Of a stretch of DNA of 64,000 nucleotides, positions 47,813 to 55,739 are shown piece after piece. The position numbers and the translations under genes were made by a program. The notes below the pieces were generated by a model. That model did no database searches and had not been told where the DNA came from. It saw only the letters and a program-made list of their open reading frames with translations. The first letter of the stretch is position 1, and each line of letters begins with the position of its first letter. Origin of the DNA: Burkholderia catarinensis (GTDB lineage: Bacteria > Pseudomonadota > Gammaproteobacteria > Burkholderiales > Burkholderiaceae); the NCBI RefSeq assembly GCF_001883705.2, contig NZ_MDEQ02000003.1, forward strand, positions 1 through 64,000, written 5' to 3'.

Positions 47813-48511
47813 ATGACTTTCGTTTTCCCGCCCGAAGCGCCGGTGGCGCTGACCGTCGCCGGCAGCGACGCCCGGTTCGCGGTACGCCGCGTGTATTGCG
47901 TCGGCCGCAACTACGCGGCCCATGCGCGCGAAATGGGCTTCGATCCCGATCGCGAACCGCCGTTCTTCTTCTGCAAGCCGGCCGATTCGATCGTGCCGGT
48001 CGCGTACGGCGAAACGCTCGATCTCGCGTATCCGTCGCAAACGCAGAACTATCACTACGAAGCGGAACTCGTCGTGGTGATCGGCAAGGGCGGCGCCGAC
48101 ATCCCGCTCGAGCGCGCGCTCGAACACGTGTGGGGCTACGCGGTCGGCCTCGACATGACGCGCCGCGACCTGCAGATGAAGATGCGCGAGATGGGCCGGC
48201 CGTGGGAGATCGGCAAGGCGTTCGACCGCTCGGCGCCGATCGGGCCCGTGCATCCGGCAAGCGAAGCCGGTCATTTCGAGCAGGGCGGCCTGTGGCTGAC
48301 CGTTAACGGCGCGACGAAGCAGAAGAGCGACGTGTCGCACCTGATCTGGTCGGTCGCGGAGACGGTTGCCGACCTGTCGAAGTTCTTCCGCCTCGAACCG
48401 GGCGACGTGATCTTCACGGGCACACCCGAAGGCGTGGGCGCGGTGGTCGCGGGCGACGTGATGAAGGTCGGTGTCGAGCGTCTCGGTGAACTGACCGTGC
48501 GCGTGGTCTGA
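47813..48511 (+). CDS. nagK: Fumarylpyruvate hydrolase (FAH family)
   Basis: 232 residues. Motifs Cys-Val-Gly-Arg-Asn-Tyr-Ala-Ala-His-Ala, Tyr-Glu-Ala-Glu-Leu-Val-Val (metal ligands) and Gly-Thr-Pro-Glu-Gly-Val-Gly belong to the FAH fold. It splits fumarylpyruvate to fumarate and pyruvate, the last gentisate step. Starts at 47771 (GTG) and 47792 are in frame, but ATG 47813 has GGAG 8 bases upstream and the usual family length. Confidence 0.92.
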   Translation: MTFVFPPEAPVALTVAGSDARFAVRRVYCVGRNYAAHAREMGFDPDREPPFFFCKPADSIVPVAYGETLDLAYPSQTQNYHYEAELVVVIGKGGADIPLERALEHVWGYAVGLDMTRRDLQMKMREMGRPWEIGKAFDRSAPIGPVHPASEAGHFEQGGLWLTVNGATKQKSDVSHLIWSVAETVADLSKFFRLEPGDVIFTGTPEGVGAVVAGDVMKVGVERLGELTVRVV

Positions 48512-48536
48512 CGCGCTTTCCCCGAAAGGTCCCATC

Positions 48537-49178
48537 GTGCAACTGCATAGCTTCTTCAACAGTTCGACATCCTACCGGGTGCGCATCGCGCTCGCGCTGA
48601 AAGGGCTGCCGTACGACACGCTGCCCGTGAACATCCGCGCCGGCGAGCATCGCGATGCCGGTTATGTCGCGCAGGTGAACCCGTCCGCGGCGGTGCCGGC
48701 GCTGGTCGACGGCGATTTCCGTCTAGGCCAGTCGCTCGCGATCCTCGATTACCTCGACCGGATCCATCCGGAACCGAGGCTGATTCCGCTCGAACCGCGC
48801 CGCCGTGCACGCGTACTGGAACTGACGGCGCTGATCGCGTGCGACATTCATCCCGTCAACAACCTGCGCGTGCTGCGCTATCTCGACGGCGAGCTGAAGG
48901 TCACGCCGCAGCAGAAGACCGCGTGGTACCGGCACTGGATCGAGGAAGGGATGGCCGGCGTCGAGCGGCTGCTCGCGCGCGCGGATGCAGGCCCGTGGTG
49001 CTTCGGCGATGCACCGACACTGGCCGACGTGTGCCTCGTGCCGCAGGTCGCGAACGCATTGCGGATGGATTGCGACCTGAGCGCGTATCCGCGCAGCCTC
49101 GCGGTTTATGAACACGCGCGGCGCGAGCCGGCGTTCGACGCGGCGCAGCCGCAGCGGCAACCGGATTACGTCGCGTAA
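48537..49178 (+). CDS. nagL: Glutathione-dependent maleylpyruvate isomerase (zeta GST)
   Basis: 213 residues from GTG 48537. The zeta-class active site Ser-Ser-Thr-Ser-Tyr-Arg-Val-Arg-Ile-Ala-Leu is at 9-19; the GSH-binding Gln-Ser-Leu-Ala-Ile-Leu-Asp-Tyr-Leu follows at about 65. Isomerises maleylpyruvate to fumarylpyruvate. Homologous to maleylacetoacetate isomerase, but the gentisate neighbours decide the call. Confidence 0.9.
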   Translation: MQLHSFFNSSTSYRVRIALALKGLPYDTLPVNIRAGEHRDAGYVAQVNPSAAVPALVDGDFRLGQSLAILDYLDRIHPEPRLIPLEPRRRARVLELTALIACDIHPVNNLRVLRYLDGELKVTPQQKTAWYRHWIEEGMAGVERLLARADAGPWCFGDAPTLADVCLVPQVANALRMDCDLSAYPRSLAVYEHARREPAFDAAQPQRQPDYVA

Positions 49179-49197
49179 CACGAAGAAGGAGACAGAC

Positions 49198-50406
49198 ATG
49201 GGCGAGACAAAAAACAACGGCCGGCGCGTGCTCGTGATCGGCGGCGGCATCGGCGGGCTCGCGGCGGCGCTGGCGCTCGCGCGCCAGGGCATTCGCGTGA
49301 AGCTGCTCGAACAGGCCGAGCGGATCGGCGAGATCGGCGCGGGAATCCAGCTCGCCGCGAACGCATTCAACGCGCTCGATGCGCTGGGCGTCGGCGAGGC
49401 CGCGCGCGGCCGGGCCGTGTTCACCGACTGGCTGCAACTGATGGATGCGGTCGATGCGCGCGAGGTCGTGCGCATCGATACGGGCGCCGCGTACCGCGAG
49501 CGCTTCGGCAATCCGTATGCGGTGATCCATCGCGCGGACATTCACCTGTCGATCTACGAAGCGGTCAAGGATCACCCGCTGATCGAATTCCGGACGAGCA
49601 CGCAGGTGTGCGGGCTCGAGCAGGACGGTAGCGGCGTGACCGTGATCGACCAGCACGGCGAACGCTATCGCGCCGATGCGGTGGTCGGCTGCGACGGCGT
49701 GAAGTCCGCGATCCGTCACGCGCTGATCGGCGACGCGCATCGCGTGACGGGCCACGTCGTGTATCGCGCGGTGGTCGACGTCGACAACATGCCGAAGGAT
49801 TTGCAGATCAACGCACCGGTCGTGTGGGCCGGCCCGCATTGCCATCTCGTCCACTATCCGCTGCGCGGCGGGCGGCAATACAACCTCGTCGTCACGTTCC
49901 ATAGCCGCGAGCAGGAGACCTGGGGCGTGCGCGAGGGCAGCAAGGAAGAAGTGCTGTCGTACTTCGACGACATCCATCCGCTGCCGAAGCAGATGCTCGA
50001 CCGGCCGACGTCGTGGAAGCGCTGGGCGACCGCCGATCGCGATCCGGTCGAGCACTGGAGTGCGGGCCGCGCGACGGTGCTCGGCGACGCCGCGCATCCG
50101 ATGACGCAATATCTCGCGCAGGGCGCGTGCCAGGCGCTCGAGGACGCGGTGACGCTCGGTGCGGCTGTTGCCCGGGCCGACGGCGATTTCGAGGCCGCGT
50201 TCGCGCTGTACGAGCGCGTGCGGATTCCGCGCACCGCGCGCGTGCTGTATTCGGCACGCGAGATGGGTCGGATCTATCACGCGAAGGGCGTCGAGCGGCA
50301 GGTGCGCAACGGGCTCTGGGGCGGCCGCACGCAGGCGCGGTTCTACGACGGGCTCGACTGGCTGCACGGCTGGCGCGCGGAGGATTGCCTGACGTCCTGC
50401 GCATAA
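49198..50406 (+). CDS. 3-hydroxybenzoate 6-hydroxylase
   Basis: 402-residue class A flavoprotein monooxygenase. FAD motif Gly-Gly-Gly-Ile-Gly-Gly-Leu at 15-21, and Gly-Asp-Ala-Ala-His-Pro-Met-Thr-Gln-Tyr near 295 for FAD and substrate. With gentisate dioxygenase downstream chemistry it should para-hydroxylate 3-hydroxybenzoate to gentisate with NADH. AAGGAGACAGAC precedes ATG. Salicylate 5-hydroxylase is excluded because that is a multi-component enzyme. Confidence 0.9.
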   Translation: MGETKNNGRRVLVIGGGIGGLAAALALARQGIRVKLLEQAERIGEIGAGIQLAANAFNALDALGVGEAARGRAVFTDWLQLMDAVDAREVVRIDTGAAYRERFGNPYAVIHRADIHLSIYEAVKDHPLIEFRTSTQVCGLEQDGSGVTVIDQHGERYRADAVVGCDGVKSAIRHALIGDAHRVTGHVVYRAVVDVDNMPKDLQINAPVVWAGPHCHLVHYPLRGGRQYNLVVTFHSREQETWGVREGSKEEVLSYFDDIHPLPKQMLDRPTSWKRWATADRDPVEHWSAGRATVLGDAAHPMTQYLAQGACQALEDAVTLGAAVARADGDFEAAFALYERVRIPRTARVLYSAREMGRIYHAKGVERQVRNGLWGGRTQARFYDGLDWLHGWRAEDCLTSCA

Positions 50407-50485
50407 CGCGTGCTTTTTGCCCGATTCCGGCGCCGCGCATTTCAACGACACGACGCGCGACCGCCTTCCTGGAGGAGACACCATC

Positions 50486-51847
50486 ATGGCCGATACGCTG
50501 TCCATCGACGTCAGCGAATGGATCGACCGGCATCGCGTAGCGCCGTTTCAGGCCGCGATCGTCGTACTGTGCTTTCTGATCGTTGCGATCGACGGTTTCG
50601 ATACCGCGTCGATCGGTTTCATCGCACCCGTCATCCGCGCGGAATGGGGCTTGTCGCCCGTGCAGCTCGCGCCCGTGTTCGGCGCGGGGCTCGCCGGGTT
50701 GATGGCCGGCGCGCTCGTATTCGGGCCGTTCGGCGACCGGTTCGGCCGCAAGCGCCTCTTGCTCGCGTGCGTGGCGTGCTTCGGCATCGCGAGCGCCGCG
50801 TCGGCGAGTGCCGGCGGCCTGACCGAACTGATCGCGTGGCGCTTCGTGACCGGCCTCGGGCTCGGCGGCGCGATGCCGAATGCGATCACGCTGACATCCG
50901 AATACTGTCCGGCGCGACGCCGTTCGTTGCTCGTGACGACGATGTTCTGCGGCTTCACGATCGGCTCCGCGCTCGGCGGGCTCGCGGCCGCGTCGCTGAT
51001 CGAGCACCACGGCTGGCGCGCGGTGCTCGTCGTCGGCGGTGCCGCGCCGCTGTTGCTGCTGCCGGTGCTCGCGTGGCGGCTGCCGGAATCGGTGCGCTAT
51101 CTCGTCAACCAGGGCGCGTCTTCCGCACGGATCGCGGCGATGCTCGGCCGGATCGCACCCGACCCGCACCTCGCGCACGCGTCGTTCATCGCGTCGGGCG
51201 GCAAGCCGGCCGGGTCGCCGCTCGGTCGCCTGTTCGGCGCCGACCTGCTGCGCGGCACGCTGCTGCTGTGGCTCACGTTCTTCATGAGCCTGCTCGTCAT
51301 CTACCTGCTGTCGAGCTGGCTGCCGACGCTGCTGCGGACGACCGGCGCGACGTTGCAGACGGCCGCGCGCGTGACCGCGATGTTCCAGGTCGGCGGCACG
51401 CTCGGCGCGATCGTCCTCGGCTGGCTGATGGACCGCTTCGACCCGCATCGCGTGCTGGCCTGCAGCTATGCGGCGGCCGGCGCGTTCGTCGCTGCGATCG
51501 GCGTGTTTGCCGCGTCGCCGTGGGGTGCCGCGCTCGCCGTGTTCGCGGCCGGCTTCTGCGTGTCGGGCTCGCAGGTCGGCGCGAATGCGCTGTCGGCCGC
51601 GTTCTATCCGACGGAGTGCCGGACCACCGGCGTGAGCTGGGCGAACGGGATCGGCCGCGGCGGCTCGGTAGTCGGATCGATGGCGGGCGGTGCGATGCTG
51701 GCGATGGGCGTGCCGCTGTCGACCGCGTTCGCCGTCGTTGCGGCGCCATGCGTGATTGCGGCGATCACCGTGCTGGCGCTCGGCATGGTGCGCGCCGATG
51801 CGAAGTGCGTGCCGGCCGCCGAGGCGATCGCGGGCGAGCAAGCCTGA
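50486..51847 (+). CDS. Aromatic acid:H+ symporter (AAHS, MFS)
   Basis: 453 residues, 12 transmembrane helices. AAHS signatures: Asp-Gly-Phe-Asp-Thr-Ala in helix 1 and Gly-Asp-Arg-Phe-Gly-Arg-Lys-Arg in the 2-3 loop. Strong GGAGGAG upstream of ATG 50486. Last gene of the operon, likely importing 3-hydroxybenzoate or gentisate. Confidence 0.92.
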   Translation: MADTLSIDVSEWIDRHRVAPFQAAIVVLCFLIVAIDGFDTASIGFIAPVIRAEWGLSPVQLAPVFGAGLAGLMAGALVFGPFGDRFGRKRLLLACVACFGIASAASASAGGLTELIAWRFVTGLGLGGAMPNAITLTSEYCPARRRSLLVTTMFCGFTIGSALGGLAAASLIEHHGWRAVLVVGGAAPLLLLPVLAWRLPESVRYLVNQGASSARIAAMLGRIAPDPHLAHASFIASGGKPAGSPLGRLFGADLLRGTLLLWLTFFMSLLVIYLLSSWLPTLLRTTGATLQTAARVTAMFQVGGTLGAIVLGWLMDRFDPHRVLACSYAAAGAFVAAIGVFAASPWGAALAVFAAGFCVSGSQVGANALSAAFYPTECRTTGVSWANGIGRGGSVVGSMAGGAMLAMGVPLSTAFAVVAAPCVIAAITVLALGMVRADAKCVPAAEAIAGEQA

Positions 51848-51888
51848 GCGAAGGAGGACGGCAAGGTTGCGGACGGGCAATCGGCGGG

Positions 51889-51922
51889 AATCAATAATAT
51901 ATAAAATGATATAATATTGATT
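51889..51922. promoter_or_regulatory. AT-rich dyad and promoter of the BigR-like operon
   Basis: Arms AATCAATAATAT (51889-51900) and ATAATATTGATT (51911-51922) match as an inverted repeat at 11 of 12 positions. A TATAAT -10 box (51910-51915) lies inside, so bound repressor would block polymerase. AT-rich operators of this kind are typical for BigR/SqrR. Confidence 0.65.
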
Positions 51923-51944
51923 CTTTAATTGTCTTCCCGCCACG

Positions 51945-52295
51945 ATGAACGACGATCTTCCCGCCGGGCTGCCCGAGCCCGACCAGATGCGCGCGGCCGC
52001 CGAATCGGCCTGCGCGCTGCTCAAGGTGCTGTCGAATCCCGACCGGCTGCTGCTGCTCTGCGAACTGTCGCAGGGCGAGCGCGGCGTGAGCGAGCTCGAG
52101 ACGGAGCTGGACATCCGCCAGCCGACGCTGTCGCAGCAGCTCGGCGTGTTGCGGGACAACGCGCTGGTCCGTACGCGCCGCGACGGCAAGAACATCCACT
52201 ATTCGCTCGACAGCCCGGCCGCGATCGCGGTGATCGGCGTGCTGTACGAACAGTTCTGCGGGCCGGCCGCGAAGGGGAAGCGCGATGCAGCTTGA
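51945..52295 (+). CDS. bigR: ArsR-family persulfide sensor (BigR/SqrR-like)
   Basis: 116 residues with an ArsR winged helix (Gln-Pro-Thr-Leu-Ser-Gln-Gln-Leu-Gly-Val-Leu-Arg as recognition helix). Cys39 and Cys105 are 66 residues apart, exactly the spacing of the disulfide/polysulfide pair in BigR and SqrR. It lacks the arsenic site Cys-x-Cys. Its stop overlaps the next gene by 11 bases, so it controls the two sulfur transport genes that follow. Confidence 0.88.
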   Translation: MNDDLPAGLPEPDQMRAAAESACALLKVLSNPDRLLLLCELSQGERGVSELETELDIRQPTLSQQLGVLRDNALVRTRRDGKNIHYSLDSPAAIAVIGVLYEQFCGPAAKGKRDAA

Positions 52296-52719
52296 TGCGC
52301 TTCATTTCACGCCGTGGCTGTCGCTGGCCGGCGGCGTGCTGATCGGGCTCGCAGCCGCGTGGCTCGTCGCGTTCAACGGCCGGATTGCCGGCATCAGCGG
52401 CATCGTCGGCGGTCTGCTCACGGCGCGCGCCGGCGAGCGCGACTGGCGCGCCGCGTTCGTCGCCGGGCTGATCGCTGCACCGCTCGTGATGCGCGCCGCC
52501 GGGGGCGGCCTGACGCCGCAGGTCGACGCAAGCTGGTTCGAATTGCTGGCGGCCGGGCTGCTGGTCGGGATCGGCACACGGTACGCGGGCGGCTGCACGA
52601 GCGGCCACGGTGTGTGCGGGATGTCGCGCGGCGCATTGCGTTCGGTGGTCGCGACGGCGACCTTCATGGTCGCGGGCTTCGTGACCGTATTCGTGCGGCG
52701 GCACGTGCTGGGAGGCTGA
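52285..52719 (+). CDS. YeeE/YedE-family sulfur transport protein (PmpA-like)
   Basis: 144 residues, four transmembrane segments. The signature Gly-Gly-Cys-Thr-Ser-Gly-His-Gly-Val-Cys-Gly contains the conserved Cys thought to pass thiosulfate or other sulfur species. Half-size paralogue pairs like this one form one transporter. Start overlaps the bigR-like gene. Confidence 0.88.
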   Translation: MQLDALHFTPWLSLAGGVLIGLAAAWLVAFNGRIAGISGIVGGLLTARAGERDWRAAFVAGLIAAPLVMRAAGGGLTPQVDASWFELLAAGLLVGIGTRYAGGCTSGHGVCGMSRGALRSVVATATFMVAGFVTVFVRRHVLGG

Positions 52720-52720
52720 C

Positions 52721-53143
52721 ATGCAGGCAGGATTCGCGTTTCTGGCCGGGCTGCTGTTCGGCGTCGGCCTCATCGTGTCGGGCATGGCCAATCCGCAGAA
52801 GGTGCTCGGTTTTCTCGACCTGGCGGGCCGCTGGGATCCGTCGCTCGCGTTCGTGATGGCCGGCGCGACGGGCGTGGCCGTGTTCGCGTTCGCGTGGGCG
52901 AAGCGCCGGACGCGGTCGTGGCTCGGCTTGCCGATGCAGTTGCCGGCCTTGCGGACGATCACCGTGCGCCTGGTCGCCGGAAGCGCCGCGTTCGGCATCG
53001 GCTGGGGGATTGCCGGGTTCTGCCCGGGGCCCGCGATCGTGTCGATCGGCTTCGGGTCGGCCAAGGGGATCGTGTTCGTCGTCGCGATGCTGGTCGGGAT
53101 GGCGGTATTCGAGTGGGTCGAGCGTCGCCGGAGCGCGGGGTGA
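52721..53143 (+). CDS. YeeE/YedE-family sulfur transport protein (PmpB-like, DUF6691)
   Basis: 140 residues, four transmembrane segments. Ser-Gly-Met-Ala-Asn-Pro-Gln-Lys-Val near the start and Gly-Phe-Cys-Pro-Gly-Pro-Ala in the second half are the family marks. Begins one base after the stop of its partner. The pair plus the BigR-like sensor suggests handling of sulfide or thiosulfate; no sulfur dioxygenase is adjacent. Confidence 0.88.
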   Translation: MQAGFAFLAGLLFGVGLIVSGMANPQKVLGFLDLAGRWDPSLAFVMAGATGVAVFAFAWAKRRTRSWLGLPMQLPALRTITVRLVAGSAAFGIGWGIAGFCPGPAIVSIGFGSAKGIVFVVAMLVGMAVFEWVERRRSAG

Positions 53144-53297
53144 AGCGATCGCACGCCGCGTGCCGGGCAAGACGTGGCGATCGAGGCGGTCTCTCCGGAG
53201 GAATGACCGGAGCAGAGCGCGTTCGCGGGTCGCCGCGATGATGCGGTGGGTGCCCGGCGCTCTCCGCGACGCCGCGAGCCGCGATGTCAGGGACGTG

Positions 53298-53648
53298 TCA
53301 GGAATGCTCGCGCACATGATGGCCGCCGCGCACCTGCCCGGACAGCCGGCGCAGGATCGCGCGCCACACCGCAAGCACGCTTCGCCGGCCGGTTGGCTCG
53401 ACGACAGTCGTGCTGACCGCGCCTGTACCGCCGGCCGACAACGTCACGTGACCGGCCGTCTCCAGCGTCAGGCATTCGCCTTCGTCGAGTATGCGGCGAA
53501 CATGCTGCGGCGCATCGGGCAGCCAGTCGAGCCCGCCGTGACGCAGCGAGACCGCGAGCGCGCCGTCCAGCACGACGACCTGGCTGCCCTTGTCGAACCA
53601 CGCAAAGTGGCTTTGCCCGGCGTCGAGCCGGATGTGTTGCGTTCGCAT
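53298..53648 (-). CDS. DUF2917 protein
   Basis: 116 residues. The N-terminal 75 residues have the short beta-rich pattern of DUF2917 (Gly-Ala-Leu-Ala-Val-Ser and Gly-Glu-Cys-Leu-Thr-Leu), with a basic C-terminal tail. Role unknown. Divergent from the MocR-type gene, a common partner arrangement in this group. Confidence 0.8.
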   Translation of the reverse strand: MRTQHIRLDAGQSHFAWFDKGSQVVVLDGALAVSLRHGGLDWLPDAPQHVRRILDEGECLTLETAGHVTLSAGGTGAVSTTVVEPTGRRSVLAVWRAILRRLSGQVRGGHHVREHS

Positions 53649-53842
53649 GGCGATTCCCTTTCCCGGTTGCGCGGCCTCGCGACGGCGAGGCGATAGCGTG
53701 CAGTCAGGTTAGGGAAACGGGCGCGGGCACGACAGATTCAGGGGACGGGAATCTGTTGCGGTGCAGGCGACGATTTCGAGCCGCTGTATCGGTGGGTTTT
53801 CCCCGAATCTGTATCTGGCGTGCTCTGGGCTGCGCGGGCACG

Positions 53843-55336
53843 ATGGTCCGCATGACGCCTGTCACCGACGCATCCCGCACGCCTTTGCCGATGGACGGCG
53901 GGCCGCTTTACGAACGGCTCGCCGAACATTACCGCCGCATCATCGCGGCCGGCACGCTGTCGCCCGGCGACCGGATGCCGTCGGTTCGCGCGTTCATGGC
54001 GCAGCATGGCGTGAGCCTGTCGACCGCGATCCAGGCGTTCCGGCGGCTCGAGGATACGGGCTGGTGCGAGGCGAAGCCGCGATCGGGTTACTTCGTGCGA
54101 CGCCGCGCGGCGGCCGTGCTCGAAACGCTGCCGGAAAGCGAAGGGCCGCCGCTGAGCGTCGAGCCGCCGTTCGCGGGCCTGCACGAACGCGTGTCGCGCG
54201 TGATCGACCGCGCGAATGCGGCGACCGATGCGTTGAATCTCGGCGGCGCGTCCGCGCTCGCCACGCTGTATCCGACCGAGCGCCTGCAGGCGCTGGCGAT
54301 CCGGCTGCTGCGGCGCAAACCCACGTTGCTGACCGATGCGGGGCCGGTCGGCGGCTCGCCCGAATTCCGGCAGACGATGGCCAAACGCGCGTTGTCGTAC
54401 GGCGTGACGGTGACGCCGGACGACGTGATGTCGACGAGCGGCGGCGTCGATGCCGTGAATCTCGCGTTGCGTGCGGTGGCGCGCCCCGGCGACACGATCG
54501 CGATCGAATCGCCGGCCTTCTTCGGCCTGATCCAGCTGCTCGAAAGCCTTGGCCTGCGTGCACTCGAAATCCCGGCGAGCCCGACGGCCGGCCTGTCGAT
54601 CGAGGCGCTCGAAGTGGCACTGACCGCGTATCCGGACATTCGGGCCGTGGTGGTCGTGCCGAACCTGCAGAACCCGCTCGGCTGCGTGATGCCCGACGAG
54701 CGCAAGGCCGCGCTCGTGTCGCTCTGTTCGCACCACGGCGTGGCCGTGATCGAGGACGAGCCTTATCGCGAGCTCGTCGAGGCGCCGCAGGCGGTCAAGC
54801 CGGTCAAGGCATGGGACCGCGACGGCACTGTGATTTACTGCCCGTCGTTCAACAAGGTGCTGGCCCCCGGAATGCGGCTCGGCTGGCTGAGTGCGGGCCG
54901 CTGGCATGCGCGCGTGAGGATGCTGAAGTTCGCGCACAGCCGGCACAACGCCGCATTGCTGCAGGCCGTTGCGGCCGAATTCGTCGGCTCGGGCGCATTC
55001 GACCGCCACCTGCACCGGTTCCGTGAGCAGTTGCGCGTGCAGCGTGACGTGACGATCGACGCGATTGCGCGGCATTTCCCGGCCGGCACGCGGATGAACC
55101 AGCCGCCGGGCGGGATGCTGCTGTGGATCGCGTTGCCGGACGGCGTGCGCTCCGACGCACTGTTCGACGCCGCCCTGGCGCACGGGGTCAAGATCGCGCC
55201 CGGTTCGATCTTCTCGAATTCCGATCGCTTCGACGGCTATATCCGGCTCGCCTGCACGCGCGTGTTCGATGCGGCGCACGAGGCGGCTTTCGAAACGCTC
55301 GGCCGCCTGATCCGCGACGCCGCGGCCGCTGCGTAA
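53843..55336 (+). CDS. MocR-type regulator (GntR HTH fused to aminotransferase)
   Basis: 497 residues: GntR winged helix at about 20-90 (Pro-Gly-Asp-Arg-Met-Pro-Ser-Val-Arg-Ala-Phe-Met) and a fold-type I aminotransferase-like domain to the end. PLP Lys is in Ser-Phe-Asn-Lys-Val-Leu-Ala-Pro-Gly. MocR proteins use PLP as ligand and usually regulate a divergent gene, here the DUF2917 gene (194-base gap). ATG 53843 or 53852 are both possible. Confidence 0.88.
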   Translation: MVRMTPVTDASRTPLPMDGGPLYERLAEHYRRIIAAGTLSPGDRMPSVRAFMAQHGVSLSTAIQAFRRLEDTGWCEAKPRSGYFVRRRAAAVLETLPESEGPPLSVEPPFAGLHERVSRVIDRANAATDALNLGGASALATLYPTERLQALAIRLLRRKPTLLTDAGPVGGSPEFRQTMAKRALSYGVTVTPDDVMSTSGGVDAVNLALRAVARPGDTIAIESPAFFGLIQLLESLGLRALEIPASPTAGLSIEALEVALTAYPDIRAVVVVPNLQNPLGCVMPDERKAALVSLCSHHGVAVIEDEPYRELVEAPQAVKPVKAWDRDGTVIYCPSFNKVLAPGMRLGWLSAGRWHARVRMLKFAHSRHNAALLQAVAAEFVGSGAFDRHLHRFREQLRVQRDVTIDAIARHFPAGTRMNQPPGGMLLWIALPDGVRSDALFDAALAHGVKIAPGSIFSNSDRFDGYIRLACTRVFDAAHEAAFETLGRLIRDAAAAA

Positions 55337-55366
55337 GCACGGCGGCGGCAGCCGGACACCGCCATT

Positions 55367-55642
55367 TCAGCGGCTGGTCGAGTGCGTGGCGAGGTGCTGG
55401 CGGATCAGCGACAGGTAACGATCGCCGACCGAGAAATCACGTGCGGCGCGCGGCCGGGCGGCCGGGCGCAGCGTGGCCGGCGCGCTCATGCCCAGATACC
55501 GGCAGACGGCTGACGGAAAGGGCTTGCGTGTGTGCCCGAGCTGACGCGCCGCGCGCTCGACGCGGGCATCGCCGACCTGGGCACGAAGCCACGCCAGCAC
55601 TTGGCGATCGGTGTCGTTGACGATACGGACCAGATGTTCCAT
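55367..55642 (-). CDS. Small basic protein downstream of LexA-like boxes
   Basis: 91 residues, Arg-rich, mostly helical, no signal peptide or known motif. ATG 55642 has GAGG 8 bases upstream. I do not recognise a family. Two LexA-like boxes immediately upstream suggest induction on DNA damage, so a role in SOS response is plausible but unproven. Confidence 0.65.
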   Translation of the reverse strand: MEHLVRIVNDTDRQVLAWLRAQVGDARVERAARQLGHTRKPFPSAVCRYLGMSAPATLRPAARPRAARDFSVGDRYLSLIRQHLATHSTSR

Positions 55643-55653
55643 CGCGCACCTCA

Positions 55654-55687
55654 CTGTTCATAAATACAGTACTGTAAATATAACCAG
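55654..55687 (-). promoter_or_regulatory. Two tandem LexA-like (SOS) boxes
   Basis: CTGTTCATAAATACAG at 55654-55669 fits the LexA consensus CTGT-N8-ACAG exactly and is followed by TA as in E. coli boxes. CTGTAAATATAACCAG at 55672-55687 fits with one mismatch. Together they cover the promoter region of the 91-residue gene, ending 12 bases before its start. Confidence 0.65.
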
Positions 55688-55739
55688 TATTCGGAGCGAC
55701 CGCAAGCGGGCGCGCGTGCGGCTGGCCATTCGGCCAGGG

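Noticed and set aside
46682-50406. Homogentisate/tyrosine catabolism
   Set aside because: FAH and zeta-GST members occur there too, but the bicupin dioxygenase and 3-hydroxybenzoate hydroxylase fix the gentisate route.
51945-52295. Arsenic-resistance regulator
   Set aside because: No Cys-x-Cys metal site and no arsenic genes; Cys spacing and neighbours fit BigR.
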